DNA of 64,000 nt from Micromonospora arborensis. Its GTDB lineage: Bacteria > Actinomycetota > Actinomycetes > Mycobacteriales > Micromonosporaceae. The stretch spans positions 162,627 through 226,626 of the forward strand of contig NZ_PYBV01000011.1 of assembly GCF_003205615.1 (NCBI RefSeq), written 5' to 3'. Positions 15,474-24,696 of this stretch are shown here, piece after piece. The notes beneath the pieces were generated by a model, which saw only the letters and a list, made by a program, of their open reading frames with translations, searched no databases and was not told the origin of the DNA. Every line of letters starts with the position of its first letter. Position 1 is the stretch's first letter. The position numbers and the translations under genes were made by a program.

Positions 15474-16911
15474 TCATCCGAGGGCGTCGCCGATCTTGTC
15501 GTTCATGGTGTCGTCGCCGCCGTCAATGCAGTTGGCGTAGACGCGGAGCAGGACGGCGACGCCGTGGCCCAGGCGCCGGGCGACTTCGGTCGGCGGGACG
15601 CCGGCATTCAGCCAGAGCGAGGCCGCCGCGTGGCGCAGGTCGTACGGCCGGCGGACGAGCGGCGAGGCGACCTGCGATTCGGTGAGCGCCTTCTCGCGGG
15701 CGAGCTTCCACCACCGGTCGTAGACCGACTCGGAGAGCGGCCCACCGTGCAGACCCCGGAAGAATCGACCGTCCGGGCCGAACTCCGTGATTCTCGACGT
15801 GCGCGCACAGCAGCTCGATGAGCCGGGGCGGGATCGGGACCGTCCGAGTCTCGGCCCTCCTCCGGTGCTTGAGTCCGTGTCGCTCGTGGGAGCCGCCATC
15901 ATCGGTCCAGTGCGACCCGGCCCGCGGCGAGGTACCGGCGAGCACCAGGCGACCCCAGCGATGTTCGATCTTTTCGTGCTCGCAGGACCGGGAAGGCTTG
16001 ACCGCCGCTAGGTCGTCGAAGTCGGCGCCGCAGTCGGCGCACTGGCCGGCAAGGTCGCAGTCCTCCCGCCGTAAGTCCGCGGCTTCCGAGGGCCGCATCC
16101 CCGCGTAGTAGAGGCAGCCAAAGAACGCGGTGACCTTGTCGGCGCGTTTGCCGAGAGATTTCACCGCCTCCAGCAGCGTGGCGACCTGTGCGGGGTTCGC
16201 CACCACCCGCCGGTCGATGGACTGCGCGACCTCGGGAGCGGTCCACTGGACCCGGTCGACCGGGTTGGAGTCGATCAGCTCCAGCTCGACGGCGTACCCG
16301 AGCACGTTGTAGAAGGTCGCCCGCTTTCGCTGGACCGTGGAGGCAGCCGCGGGCTTGCCGTCGAGGCGTACGCACAGGCTGTCGAGGACTCGGCGGATCA
16401 TTGCGGGTGAGTCCAGTTCGACGACCGGGAGGGACGCGGTTTCCAGCCAGGCGAGGGCCGCCGCGTGGTCGGGCGGGATCTCGTCGGACCAGCGGCGCGG
16501 GTTGAGGCCGTAGAGGTACAGCGCCTCGCGAAGCAGGGCGTCAGTCGGTCGGCCCCGCTTCGCCGGGCGGGTCAGTGTCACCGTGATCGAGGTCAGCGCT
16601 TCGACGATCGAGCGCCGGGTCTTTGCCGCCGCCCGGGGCCACTTCATCTCGACGTACGCGCGGCTGTGCGCGTACCAGGTGGTGGGGTTCATGGTTCTGG
16701 CCTCGGAGAGCGGGCGGCCGGTGGACGGGTCGAAGGGCTCCCCCGCGTTGGCCGCCTGGACCAGCTCGGCGCGGAACGAGTGCGCCAGGGCTTTGGTACG
16801 GAACATGTCCTCGAAACGCTGACCACTCACCGCCCAGCGGACCCGCCACGGCCGAGCCTTCCGGTCCGCGCGCTTGGCGATTTCCCAGATCTGGACCTCG
16901 TAGCTCTTCAT
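15474..16911 (-). pseudogene. int: Tyrosine recombinase (integrase), frameshifted
   Basis: Site-specific integrase of the pSAM2/AICE type. The ATG at MKSYEVQIW overlaps the xis stop (ATGA). SAM-like core-binding domain about 60-180; catalytic Arg in YYAGMRPSEA; a zinc-finger-like insert CADC...SCEHEK is typical of AICE integrases. Around 15775-15795 the reading frame shifts: before it ...LIELLCAHVENHG, after it, in another frame, GPDGRFFRGLHGGPLSESVYDRWW. That frame continues through YDLRHAAASLWLNAG (box II) and LLRVYANCID with the nucleophilic Tyr, ending at 15474. Without a sequencing error or programmed shift, the protein lacks its active site. Confidence 0.85.
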
Positions 16912-17093
16912 GCGGCGTCCTGGTCCAGGTCGCCGAGCCACCGACCGAGCGCCGACCGGCGGACCCGGAGCTGCCCGTTCGGGAGTTTGATCACCCGTGG
17001 TCCCTTGCCGGTCTGCCGCCAGTAGAACCAGGTCGAGCGCGGTACGCACAGCTCGGCGAGCACTTCCGGCACGGTCAACAACTCCTCGTTCAC
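16908..17093 (-). CDS. xis: Excisionase (helix-turn-helix)
   Basis: 61 residues, GTG start. MerR-like winged helix typical of actinobacterial Xis: LLTVPEVLAELCVPRSTWFYWRQTGKGP then a basic wing (RVIKLPNGQLRVRRSALGRWL). It overlaps rep (GTGA) upstream and int (ATGA) downstream, the normal rep-xis-int operon. It is the only intact member of the core set. Its job is to bend att DNA and direct Int to excision. Confidence 0.88.
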   Translation of the reverse strand: MNEELLTVPEVLAELCVPRSTWFYWRQTGKGPRVIKLPNGQLRVRRSALGRWLGDLDQDAA

Positions 17094-18000
17094 TGCGGTT
17101 CCTCCCCGTCGTGCTGTGCGCTGTGCTGAGTTGCCGAGAGATCTGCGGACCCCTGCGCGGCCCGGTCCTTGGCGGCGAGCAGTTCGGAGCGCCAGCGGGC
17201 GCGTTCGCTGATCGACCGCATGAGCCGGTGGGTCATCGGGCCGACGTCGGGGTCATCGGGTCGGGCGAGTTCCCAGGCGTGCCGGACCCGTTCGGCGGTG
17301 TCGCCCTGGTCGTCGACGAGCTGCGTGCCGTCGGTGGTGACGCCGAGCAGTGCCCGCACCCAGGCCCGCGCGTCGTGCTTGTGGTCGGCGAGGGTCTTGC
17401 CGGACCAGTCGCGGGAGATAAGGATGCGCCGGCCGCCGATGCCGAGGGTGTCACGCTGGTGGACCTTGCCCTTGCAGCGGCCGGGCTTGAGCTTGGCGTG
17501 CGCCTTCTTCGGCTGGACGCCATAGAGCAGCCAGTTGGCGCACCGGTCGGTGCAGGGGGTGACCTGGAGTTGCTGCCAGAGCCGGTCGAGGTGCTTGCGT
17601 TGCCGGTCGGTGGTCGCCTTGTGACAGTCGCCGGTGTGCTTGGTGATGTATTCGTGACGTACCGGATGGTCCGCTCGGCGTCCTCGGTGCCGGGCATGAC
17701 GCCACGGGCGTCGACCTGGGCGCCGAAGCGCACGACGGGCACCGGTTCCGCGTCCGGGTCGTCGTCGATGGCGTCAAGGGCTTCCGTCCAGTTGCTCAGC
17801 GGGTCGCGGGAGTCGGGGTCGACCCATGTCGCCGCTTGCTCGTCCCAGACCGGGAGGCGGTCGAGGGTGTAGCGCTGGACGGCGACCGAGGGCCACCACA
17901 CCTGGTGATAGGTCGCCGCCGCCACGGTGCGCAGCACATCGCGAGGGATAGTGCCCCGGATGGCGAAGTGGGCGTGCAGGGCGAGGCGGCGGAGGACGCG
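17090..18000 (-). pseudogene. RepSA-like replication initiator, truncated and frameshifted
   Basis: The frame enters near 18000 with RRLALHAHFAIRGTIPR and AAATYHQVWWP, and continues to RYVT. Then a single base is missing between 17650 and 17651: restoring it gives RYVTKYITKHTGDCHKATTDRQRKHLD, which continues to HDGEEPQ at 17090. These blocks match the RepSA rolling-circle initiators of AICEs. The N-terminal part is absent: beyond about 18000 the sequence is gntR on the other strand. Two independent lesions make autonomous replication very unlikely. Confidence 0.82.
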
Positions 18001-18426
18001 GTAATCCCACCGGGCACGCTCTTGCCTACGGAAGGCGCCCTGGCTGCGGAATTCCGTGCTGCCCGCGGCACGATAAGACGGGCCATCTCGATACTCCGCG
18101 AGGCAGGCCTGGTCGTCACTGAACATGGCCGTGGCACCTACTCCAACGCCCGGCCCATCGGGACCGCGTCAAGCAGAAGTTCCGAGTCTGAAACCCGACA
18201 GCGCGAAGTCGCCGCCAATCCAGAGCTCGCAGCTCTCTTTGCCGTCAAGGCCGGAACGGCACTGATCGAGCTAGAAAGCGTTGCACGCAGCAACGGAGAC
18301 GTCGTCGTCACCAGGATCTACCGCCTGGTCGGGCCGCCCGACTACGACGACGTGGCACAAGCGGGCGGAAGCGCGTTCCATCGGCAAGCTGGCTTGCCAG
18401 TCGCGCCGTCCGATAGCACCGTCTAG
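18001..18426 (+). pseudogene. GntR-family regulator, 5'-truncated
   Basis: From the junction with rep, the plus strand reads VIPPGTLLPTEGALAAEF, then RAARGTIRRAISILREAGLV and EHGRGTY: a GntR winged helix missing its first 15-20 residues and start codon. About 80 further residues (ELAALFAVKAGTALIELESVARS...) resemble the start of a UTRA effector domain, and it stops early at 18426. In pSAM2-like elements GntR proteins repress transfer genes that lie near rep. The fusion of two 5'-truncated genes marks a deletion of the intervening block. Confidence 0.75.
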
Positions 18427-18555
18427 GGGCCGCCGCAACCATCCCACCTGGATGTCGGCCAGGGGGCGCGCACTCACCGGCCTACCTAAAGTCATGGTTC
18501 CCGTGCGATCATGTGGCCCCATCGATAGAACAGGCGCGACTGGCGAGGCGGTTCC

Positions 18556-20553
18556 ATGGTTGGACTTCCGGTCATACAACGGCTAGACGTCGACAATTAC
18601 GGGCTGTACCCAGGACCGGAAGGTGGAACGCCCGGTCTACACGTCGAGTTCATGCCCGGCTTGACGCTTGTTCTTGGGGCTAACGGGTTAGGTAAGACAA
18701 CACTGGTAACACTTCTCTTCAGAATGCTAACCGGGCCATTCGATATCCCAAAGGTTAGCGATGGGGAGGCACTCGGGAATAAATCACCCGAAAGCGCGGA
18801 AATTCCACGCCCCGAGCGGAGGATATTTGCTGCGCGAGTAGTTGATAAGGCTGCGGAGGCGCTGGCAGGGCTGACATACACCCTCGGCACCCGTCACATC
18901 GAGGTCACGCGCCAGGTTCATTCACTGGAACTGCAGTCCTTAATTGTCAACGGGGTGGAACAGGAATCCACGGAGGAACGATACCAGGATGTGGTCCAAG
19001 AGGCAGCGGGGTTAGCCTTCTATGGGGACTGGATCCTCATACTTCGACACCTCGTCTTTTACTTCGAAGACCGCAGAGCTCTCGTCTGGGATCCTGTGGC
19101 ACAGAGTCAGTTACTCAGGCTCCTCTTTCTAAATATCGAAGAATCGCGCGAGTGGTCCGACCGAGAACGCGACATCTTCAAACTTGACAGCAGTGTACGG
19201 AACCTCGGGTACATGTTACGTAAAGAAGAGAAGCGGTTAGCCACTGTCGAAGCTAGCCGTCGCCCCGAACCCGAGCTCCGCCAGCAGCTAGCACTCCTGC
19301 AATCCGTTCAAGAGGAGGATCAGGAGCGTCTGGCCACGCTGAACGATCAGCTAATGCTATTGATTAACGACCGGCAACGGGTGCGTGTCAACTCCTTACG
19401 CGCTGAACAGGTGCAAGAGTCCACGATGCGTAAAGTCGAGCGATTACAGCTGGAGACAATCGCCGCCGCATTTCCTGGCGCCACGGAAGCCGGTAGATAC
19501 ATCGTCGGTCACCTTCTAGCCGAGGACCAGTGCATTACCTGCGGCACGGAAGTGCCGGAACTTGCGGAATCCCTACGCGAACGCGTCCAACACCTACTGT
19601 GCCCGATTTGCGGATCCGACGGGCTTGACGTAACTGAGGGTCGCCCAACTTCGGCAGCAGAGATTGCTGAAGCAACGGAGCGAGCAAGGGCCGCGAGTAT
19701 TGAGAGCGCAGCTCTGTCCGGCGAGCGAGGCGATGCCGAAGCTGCTTACAGCGTGGCGTTAGCAGAGGTTACATCACTAACAGCAATGATCGATCGACGC
19801 GCTGCGGAGATACGCGACATACTTTCACGGCTCCCGCCGTCGGAGCACGACATCCACGGACAGGTGTCCGATCTGACGCGCATGAGGTCACGCTTGGAAG
19901 TTGAAAAGCATGACCTCACGTCAATGCGAGACAACTTCCAGGAATTCATTGCTGATGTCAGAGGGCGAATTGAGCAGCGCAGAGATTCGATCAAGGAAGC
20001 GTTCGACCGTTTCGCGAAGGGCTTTCTGGTCGAAGACTGTGAGTTAAAATGGCTGCCCAAAGCGCGCAGGATAGGCCAGTCGGGCGAACAGATAGAGATG
20101 CCTTCTTTTGAGGTTGATCTCACCGGTGCCGGATTCCTCTCTCCCGCTAGACGGTCGGGCCCGGAACAGGTCTCGGAGAGCCAGCGCGAGTTCATTGATA
20201 TCTCTTTCCGGATGGCCTTGATGGAGGTGGCGGGTCAGGCTGGCGGAACCCTTGTTATCGATGCTCCGGAGTCCTCTCTGGATGCAGTCTTCGTCACCCG
20301 GGCCGCAGACGTCCTAACACGTTTCTCAACCACCCATGAAAACAACAGGCTAGTTGTCACGTCAAACCTTATTGACGGCGACCTTATACCGAAACTCCTT
20401 GGGAAATCGGGGATCACATCCAGCAGCGATCCCAGGGTGGTAGATCTTTTAAGTATTGCGGCGCCGACTAGAGCCACCAGGGATCTGGATTCTGAATACC
20501 AAGAGATTAGGCAGCGGCTTTTCAGCCGAGCGGCACGGGAAGCGCGCACATGA
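18556..20553 (+). CDS. SMC/RecF-like ABC ATPase of a putative ABC-3C defence system
   Basis: 665 residues. Walker A GANGLGKTT at 41-49; long helical and coiled-coil arms (about 195-300 and 375-500) around a zinc ribbon (C326-x2-C329, C349-x2-C352). Signature-like SESQREFIDISF (about 545) and Walker B TLVIDAPESSLD (D569, E572). It has two half-heads joined through coiled coils, as in SMC, Rad50 or RecF-type defence ATPases, with the zinc ribbon at the arm tip in place of a Rad50 hook. ATG with GAGG 7 bases upstream. It overlaps the next gene by 4 bases (ATGA). Lower G+C than the chromosome. Likely role: sensing and nucleotide-driven control of the partner nuclease (inference). Confidence 0.8.
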   Translation: MVGLPVIQRLDVDNYGLYPGPEGGTPGLHVEFMPGLTLVLGANGLGKTTLVTLLFRMLTGPFDIPKVSDGEALGNKSPESAEIPRPERRIFAARVVDKAAEALAGLTYTLGTRHIEVTRQVHSLELQSLIVNGVEQESTEERYQDVVQEAAGLAFYGDWILILRHLVFYFEDRRALVWDPVAQSQLLRLLFLNIEESREWSDRERDIFKLDSSVRNLGYMLRKEEKRLATVEASRRPEPELRQQLALLQSVQEEDQERLATLNDQLMLLINDRQRVRVNSLRAEQVQESTMRKVERLQLETIAAAFPGATEAGRYIVGHLLAEDQCITCGTEVPELAESLRERVQHLLCPICGSDGLDVTEGRPTSAAEIAEATERARAASIESAALSGERGDAEAAYSVALAEVTSLTAMIDRRAAEIRDILSRLPPSEHDIHGQVSDLTRMRSRLEVEKHDLTSMRDNFQEFIADVRGRIEQRRDSIKEAFDRFAKGFLVEDCELKWLPKARRIGQSGEQIEMPSFEVDLTGAGFLSPARRSGPEQVSESQREFIDISFRMALMEVAGQAGGTLVIDAPESSLDAVFVTRAADVLTRFSTTHENNRLVVTSNLIDGDLIPKLLGKSGITSSSDPRVVDLLSIAAPTRATRDLDSEYQEIRQRLFSRAAREART

Positions 20554-21212
20554 GTACGCGGTTAGCTGCCTCGGGCCTGCGTTGGATTGAACGTCGAATC
20601 CGCCTAGTCGCGATCCTGGATGCTCTCCGCTATGTCGGCCTCTCACCGACCAACGTTATGACAGTCCACGCGATGGCGTACTTGGCGGATGCGTTGGCAC
20701 CAGTATGGGACCTTCCTATCCTGGACGGTCAAGTCCTCAAACGTCCGCAACGCCCATTCTTTCCTATCCTGCAAGCGGATCTAGACCGCCTGGTCGGACA
20801 AGGTACGGTCGAGGTGAGTAACGTTGCGTACGTTGAGGAGCCTGACGGGCAGTGGCGCATTAATGCGGACTACGCCATCAACCCCGAGATGCTGTCGCGA
20901 GTTGTCGGCGCCATTGCGCTTTTTGACGAGCAGGTCACGAAGTGGACATTCGTGCGCGAAGTTGTCTTCGCAGCAGCAGGTTTAGGGCCGGAAGGTTTGA
21001 ACTATGTCGGTCTGCTAGACGCGGCGTACTCAAACCCCTCCATCGACACGGGTGAAATTATCGACATCGCGCCCGAAACCGGGGGCGAGAACGCAACAGC
21101 TGAAGTCGCGCATCGATTCTCCCGCGTGATGCGCGAGACCATGACCTTATCAAGCGCCGAGCTCGTGCACCTGTACGTCCGCCACCTCTATTCCAGGATG
21201 CAAGTTGTCTAG
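20550..21212 (+). CDS. Middle component of the ABC/nuclease module
   Basis: 220 residues, soluble, helix-rich with winged-helix-like spacing: IRLVAILDALRYVGLSPTNVMTVHAMAYLADAL, then FPILQADLDRLVGQGTVEVSNV. Size, position between the ATPase and the effector, and the opening 'small alpha-helical/wH' pattern fit the middle component (MC) of ABC-three-component systems, but I assign it by context more than by motif. It starts inside the ATPase stop (ATGA) and its own stop is overlapped by 8 bases by the nuclease gene, so the three subunits are translationally coupled. Confidence 0.6.
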   Translation: MSTRLAASGLRWIERRIRLVAILDALRYVGLSPTNVMTVHAMAYLADALAPVWDLPILDGQVLKRPQRPFFPILQADLDRLVGQGTVEVSNVAYVEEPDGQWRINADYAINPEMLSRVVGAIALFDEQVTKWTFVREVVFAAAGLGPEGLNYVGLLDAAYSNPSIDTGEIIDIAPETGGENATAEVAHRFSRVMRETMTLSSAELVHLYVRHLYSRMQVV

Positions 21213-22287
21213 CCAATACAGGGACTCCTTCGGCTCGAACAGCCTCCTTAGAACTGCGGTCGCTCACTGCGGTGTTGGCGACGATGCCACCCAGCCTTTT
21301 CAGGCACGATTCTTGCGGGGAGTTGCACGACTGGTCAAAAAGCGGCTGGCAAGGGGTATAGATAATGACTCCCTCGCTGTCTTCGTACTCAGACCACCAG
21401 ACAGAGAGGTGGCCGAGCTGCCCGATGGGCGTCTAGACAGAATGATCGACAATGGCCGGACTCCCGCTGAAGGTCGACTATGGCTGGTGGGACCGCCGGT
21501 TAATGTCGGCCGCAGTTGGTCAATTATTGACCTAGATGAAAACGCGGTTTTTGACTTCGTGATTGATACGGCCGGCCTCGGATCCGAGCCTGCGGTACTC
21601 TACGATCCGAAGCTCGAGCCGGCCGAGCTTCGCTATTACCCAGAGGGACTTTTACAGGCAGAGAACTGTGAGGTGGTGGCTGTCGAGATCCGCCAAGTTG
21701 ATCTGAACGCGGTACTGGGAGTGGTCGATCAGGTTCACAAGAAGATTCTGGCAGCGCCGGGCGCGCCAGAATCGCTTGGTGGTTTATGGAGTAACCCCGA
21801 CAGATTCCAGCCAGTCGAGAGAGCTGAACTTACCGTTCAGGCCCATTTGAAGACGGCGCTCTCGGTTCCCTTTCCGGATTGCTCGGTGCGCACGGAGCAA
21901 ATAGATATCCCTGGGCGATTGGACATAGAGATCGTTGGCCCCGACTTGCTCAATGAGCATCGAATTATCTCGTATGTAGTGCTAGAACTGAAGATCCTCC
22001 GCAGCTACAGGAGCGGGGACAGAGTGACGGCTGTATCGCCAAGCGAGATCGTGACCTGGGTCGGCGATGGTGTTGATCAAGCGTATAGCTACAGACTTGC
22101 GCGCGGATCACTGGAGTCGGCTCTTTGCTGCTTCGACATGAGGAAGACGTTCTCGGGCCGCACGTGCTTCGATCACGTCGCAGACAAGGCGGCCAGCCTG
22201 GATGTCAGGCTGGAGGTTTGGCACCTTTTCGCCAGTACCAAGGCATACCGAGAGCACCAGGTATCCGAGGCACTGAGAAGGACTTAG
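21205..22287 (+). CDS. PD-(D/E)XK nuclease effector of the ABC-3C-like module
   Basis: 360 residues, TTG start (AGGA 8 bases upstream) overlapping the middle component by 8 bases. The C-terminal half shows a restriction-endonuclease core: GRLDIEIV (D240), strand YVVLELKIL (E261-x-K263) and a following helix DQAYSYRL (Q292), the D...ExK...Q-x-x-x-Y pattern seen in PD-(D/E)XK enzymes. The N-terminal 200 residues are of unknown fold and could contact the ATPase/middle component. It ends in a 4-base tail-to-tail overlap with the methyltransferase. Expected activity: DNA cleavage licensed by the ATPase (inference). Confidence 0.72.
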   Translation: MSSQYRDSFGSNSLLRTAVAHCGVGDDATQPFQARFLRGVARLVKKRLARGIDNDSLAVFVLRPPDREVAELPDGRLDRMIDNGRTPAEGRLWLVGPPVNVGRSWSIIDLDENAVFDFVIDTAGLGSEPAVLYDPKLEPAELRYYPEGLLQAENCEVVAVEIRQVDLNAVLGVVDQVHKKILAAPGAPESLGGLWSNPDRFQPVERAELTVQAHLKTALSVPFPDCSVRTEQIDIPGRLDIEIVGPDLLNEHRIISYVVLELKILRSYRSGDRVTAVSPSEIVTWVGDGVDQAYSYRLARGSLESALCCFDMRKTFSGRTCFDHVADKAASLDVRLEVWHLFASTKAYREHQVSEALRRT

Positions 22288-23564
22288 GCCTTCTGTAAGA
22301 CCACGAGAGACTCGGCTAGTTCGGGGCGCCATCCTTGCTGGGCCGAGGACTTCATATGCCTGATCGGGTCGGATCCTTTAACAGTCCAACCCTCAGCATC
22401 CGCAAGCTCGACGAGAATTCGCCCGGCGGGAACGTTAACCCCTGCGTACCGACTATCGCCGATGACGACCCAGCACTGGGCGCCGCTCGCCATTTGGGAC
22501 ATCACTCGACGTACGACGACGAGCAGGTCCGCGAAATAGCCGCCGATCATCTTTGGAATCCATTGATTCCAAAGACTCTTCTTGACATGCTCTAATGCGC
22601 CGACGACGGCAACGAGCGTCGGTGATCCAGGGGGCATCTCCGGATAATCACGCATCAATTGCACGTGGGACGCCAAGGTTGAGGTCCGTAGCACCCGGTT
22701 ATCATCGCCAGCTTGGAGATAGCCGAGCATCCAAAGCTCAAGGTTGTACACGTCAGTGTAGTCGAACGAGTTGGGATAAGGCGGAGAGAAGACCGCGAGG
22801 TCGAACGGCCCCTCTGGCTGCACCTTACGTGCATCACCCTGCATCACTGCCCAAGAAGTTTTCGGTCTTTCCGCGAAGCGCTGAATATCACGGATTGCCC
22901 TCTCGGCGCGTTCAGAGAAGGCGTTATGGACCTGCTCTGGGACAGGCGAGGCGGCAGCCCAATTTCGGCGGTAGCGCCGCCCCTTTCCGCTGACCGTTAC
23001 GTTGCTCACCTCTGCGAGCAGACCACCAGTGACTACACGAAACAAGCGCCTGGCGTCGGGGTATTCTAAACCTTCAATGCTGACCAAGATTGCGGCCAAG
23101 TTCTCGGCAATGTCACGGTTGAACAGCCATCGACTGCTGCCCGCACGCTCCAAGAAGGTCGCCGGGACATTGCCGAAGTATTCCAATGGGTCCGTCTGGC
23201 GCTTTAGCGCGTTCCGGCGAACTTCAGCCAGAGCGGCTATGAGTAAATCCAAGTCATAGCGGGTGAGCTTCGCCCGTATGACATCAGCCAAGAACGGATT
23301 GACTTCAACAGTAACCGAGTCGATACCAAGCATCTGGCATGCGAGCGCTGTCGTCCCGCTACCGCCAAAGGGATCCACGCACGAGTTGACCCTGATCGAG
23401 CTTTGCGAAACGGCTTTCTCGATGAGTTCCGGCGGGAATGCCTCTTTGAACCGGTGCCAACGCTGAAAAGCGATTGGCGGAGCGCCGTCATTGGTTCCGA
23501 GCGAGGGAAGGTGACGTTCTTCAGTCCACTTGGCAAACAGGGAGGACGATTCCAGTGAAGTCAT
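22284..23564 (-). CDS. DNA N4/N6 methyltransferase beside the ABC/nuclease module
   Basis: 426 residues. AdoMet motif I DPFGGSGTT at 64-72 and catalytic motif IV SPPY at 260-263, in the order I then IV. The roughly 190 residues between them would carry target recognition. SPPY is most frequent in N4-cytosine enzymes but also occurs in N6-adenine ones. Start at the ATG of MTSLESSSLF; the frame is open 42 codons further upstream without support. It is convergent with the nuclease gene, with stop codons overlapping by 4 bases, and shares the lower G+C. It probably protects host DNA from the nuclease, as in restriction-modification (inference). Confidence 0.85.
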   Translation of the reverse strand: MTSLESSSLFAKWTEERHLPSLGTNDGAPPIAFQRWHRFKEAFPPELIEKAVSQSSIRVNSCVDPFGGSGTTALACQMLGIDSVTVEVNPFLADVIRAKLTRYDLDLLIAALAEVRRNALKRQTDPLEYFGNVPATFLERAGSSRWLFNRDIAENLAAILVSIEGLEYPDARRLFRVVTGGLLAEVSNVTVSGKGRRYRRNWAAASPVPEQVHNAFSERAERAIRDIQRFAERPKTSWAVMQGDARKVQPEGPFDLAVFSPPYPNSFDYTDVYNLELWMLGYLQAGDDNRVLRTSTLASHVQLMRDYPEMPPGSPTLVAVVGALEHVKKSLWNQWIPKMIGGYFADLLVVVRRVMSQMASGAQCWVVIGDSRYAGVNVPAGRILVELADAEGWTVKGSDPIRHMKSSAQQGWRPELAESLVVLQKA

Positions 23565-23904
23565 CGCTCTTGATGCTCCCGATAGAAGGGGACATGGAAG
23601 TAGACGCCCAAACCACCCACCCCTCCCCGTTGTTGTGGATCTCGGGCATACTACACGACGGTCTATGAGCCTCTCGTAGCGGCGTAGCACTCCGAGTGCG
23701 GCTGCTACACCTGACCTGATCCCTAGTCGAGTGACTGCCGATTTGCTCTGTTCTGGATCAAGAGCGCCGCTGCGCGGCGCAGCGCGCGGGCGGTAGACCG
23801 CCCGGCGGCCAGCCGCCCCGGACCGCTACGCGGCCGGGGCGGGAAGCCACCGAATACCGCCGGGCAGCCGCCCCCGCGCCGAGGTGGGGCAGTCGATCCG
23901 CTGG
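23565..23904. other. 340-base spacer with four back-to-back hairpins
   Basis: No gene seen. Between 23764 and 23839 four perfect or near-perfect hairpins abut: 7-bp stem 23764-23780 (loop tgc); 8-bp stem 23787-23804 (loop ag); 6-bp stem 23804-23817 (loop ca); 10-bp stem with one bulged A at 23816-23839 (loop tac). The density and tiny loops exceed a simple terminator. Possible roles are a rolling-circle origin of the old element, a bidirectional terminator, or a recombination scar. The methyltransferase promoter should be near 23570-23700. Confidence 0.6.
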
Positions 23905-24270
23905 CTACAGGCGTGAAGCGTCTTCCCTGTCCTGACTGACCGCGAGGCAGGCGACGAGGCGGGATGCGTCAGGTGCGAGGAAGAGCTGGTAAAACCAGGG
24001 CGTCTCGACGCCGCCAACCTGACCGATCAGCAACTCTCCCAGTTCTTCTGCCGAGACCAGCCGATCCACCGCCTGGGCGAACCCGAGCGTCCGGATGCCG
24101 CGCATACGGGTGTGCCGCTCTCGCCGCCGGTAGGTGGTGACCAGGGCCCCAACCGGTACCGCCCCGTCGAAGACCTTGAAGTCGTAGCCCGCTCGCAGAG
24201 CGTCGCGACATGACTCGTAGACGTCGCCGCGTTCAGCGCCGAGATGGACGATCAGGGTGTCTCGCTCCAC
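23905..24270 (-). CDS. Hypothetical protein near the right end of the element
   Basis: 121 residues from a GTG with AGGA 8 bases upstream (VERDTLIVHLGAERGDVYESCRDA). Mixed alpha/beta protein with no recognised family; features include YDFKVFDGAVPVGALVTTYRRRERHTR, a helix AQAVDRLVSAEELGELLIGQVG and a hydrophobic WFYQLFLAPDASRLVACLAVS strand-helix pair. High G+C with normal codon bias, unlike the nuclease module, so it may be older chromosomal or AICE material. The frame is open upstream to 24609, but that part is low-complexity and unsupported. Confidence 0.5.
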   Translation of the reverse strand: MERDTLIVHLGAERGDVYESCRDALRAGYDFKVFDGAVPVGALVTTYRRRERHTRMRGIRTLGFAQAVDRLVSAEELGELLIGQVGGVETPWFYQLFLAPDASRLVACLAVSQDREDASRL

Positions 24271-24657
24271 CGGGCCATCCTGCCGGTCCGTTGACGTCCC
24301 ATGCCCGGGAGGGATCAGACTCCGAAGCCGGCGAGCTCGACCACCGCAAGGCGGTACGGAAGCCGGCGCCGCTGGCCGCCATCGAAGTCTGGGCTTCCGA
24401 CTGCCGCACCAGTCCAAGAAACGGGACTGGCTTGCCCCCGAGCGTCCCGCTGCCGGCCCGCACGGCAGCGCCTGCCTACCGAGGCCTCCCCGCGCCGTTA
24501 CGCCGTCAAGAGGCGCCCAGGACCGATCTGCCCGAGTCCAGGAACCCGCGCTCGGCGCTCGACGTCGACCGGCAGGAGCAAGATCGACCTGCCCACCATC
24601 TGCCCACAACCAGTCGTCAGGGGCTGGACTCAGCCGGACCCAACTAGATCAACGACA
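24271..24657. other. 387-base region at the right edge of the element, no gene seen
   Basis: High-G+C DNA with open frames on both strands but no Shine-Dalgarno-supported start or recognisable product. The promoter of the 121-residue hypothetical should lie at its left end. In related elements this side next to att can carry Int-binding arm sites; I could not define any by eye. Confidence 0.4.
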
Positions 24658-24695
24658 ACGGCCCCCGATCAGCATTTCTGCTGGTCAGGGGCCGT
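24658..24695 (-). terminator. Terminator of tRNA-Tyr
   Basis: Inverted repeat acggcccc ... ggggccgt enclosing a second imperfect stem (gatcagca/tgctggtc, loop ttt), 12 bases downstream of the tRNA-Tyr 3' end. It is element-derived, since it lies on the element side of the att sequence, and replaces the chromosomal terminator now at 13212-13255. Confidence 0.7.
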
Positions 24696-24696
24696 G

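Noticed and set aside
15474..16911. Programmed frameshift in the integrase
   Set aside because: No slippery heptamer or downstream structure found at the shift; rep in the same element is also broken, so decay or sequence error is simpler.
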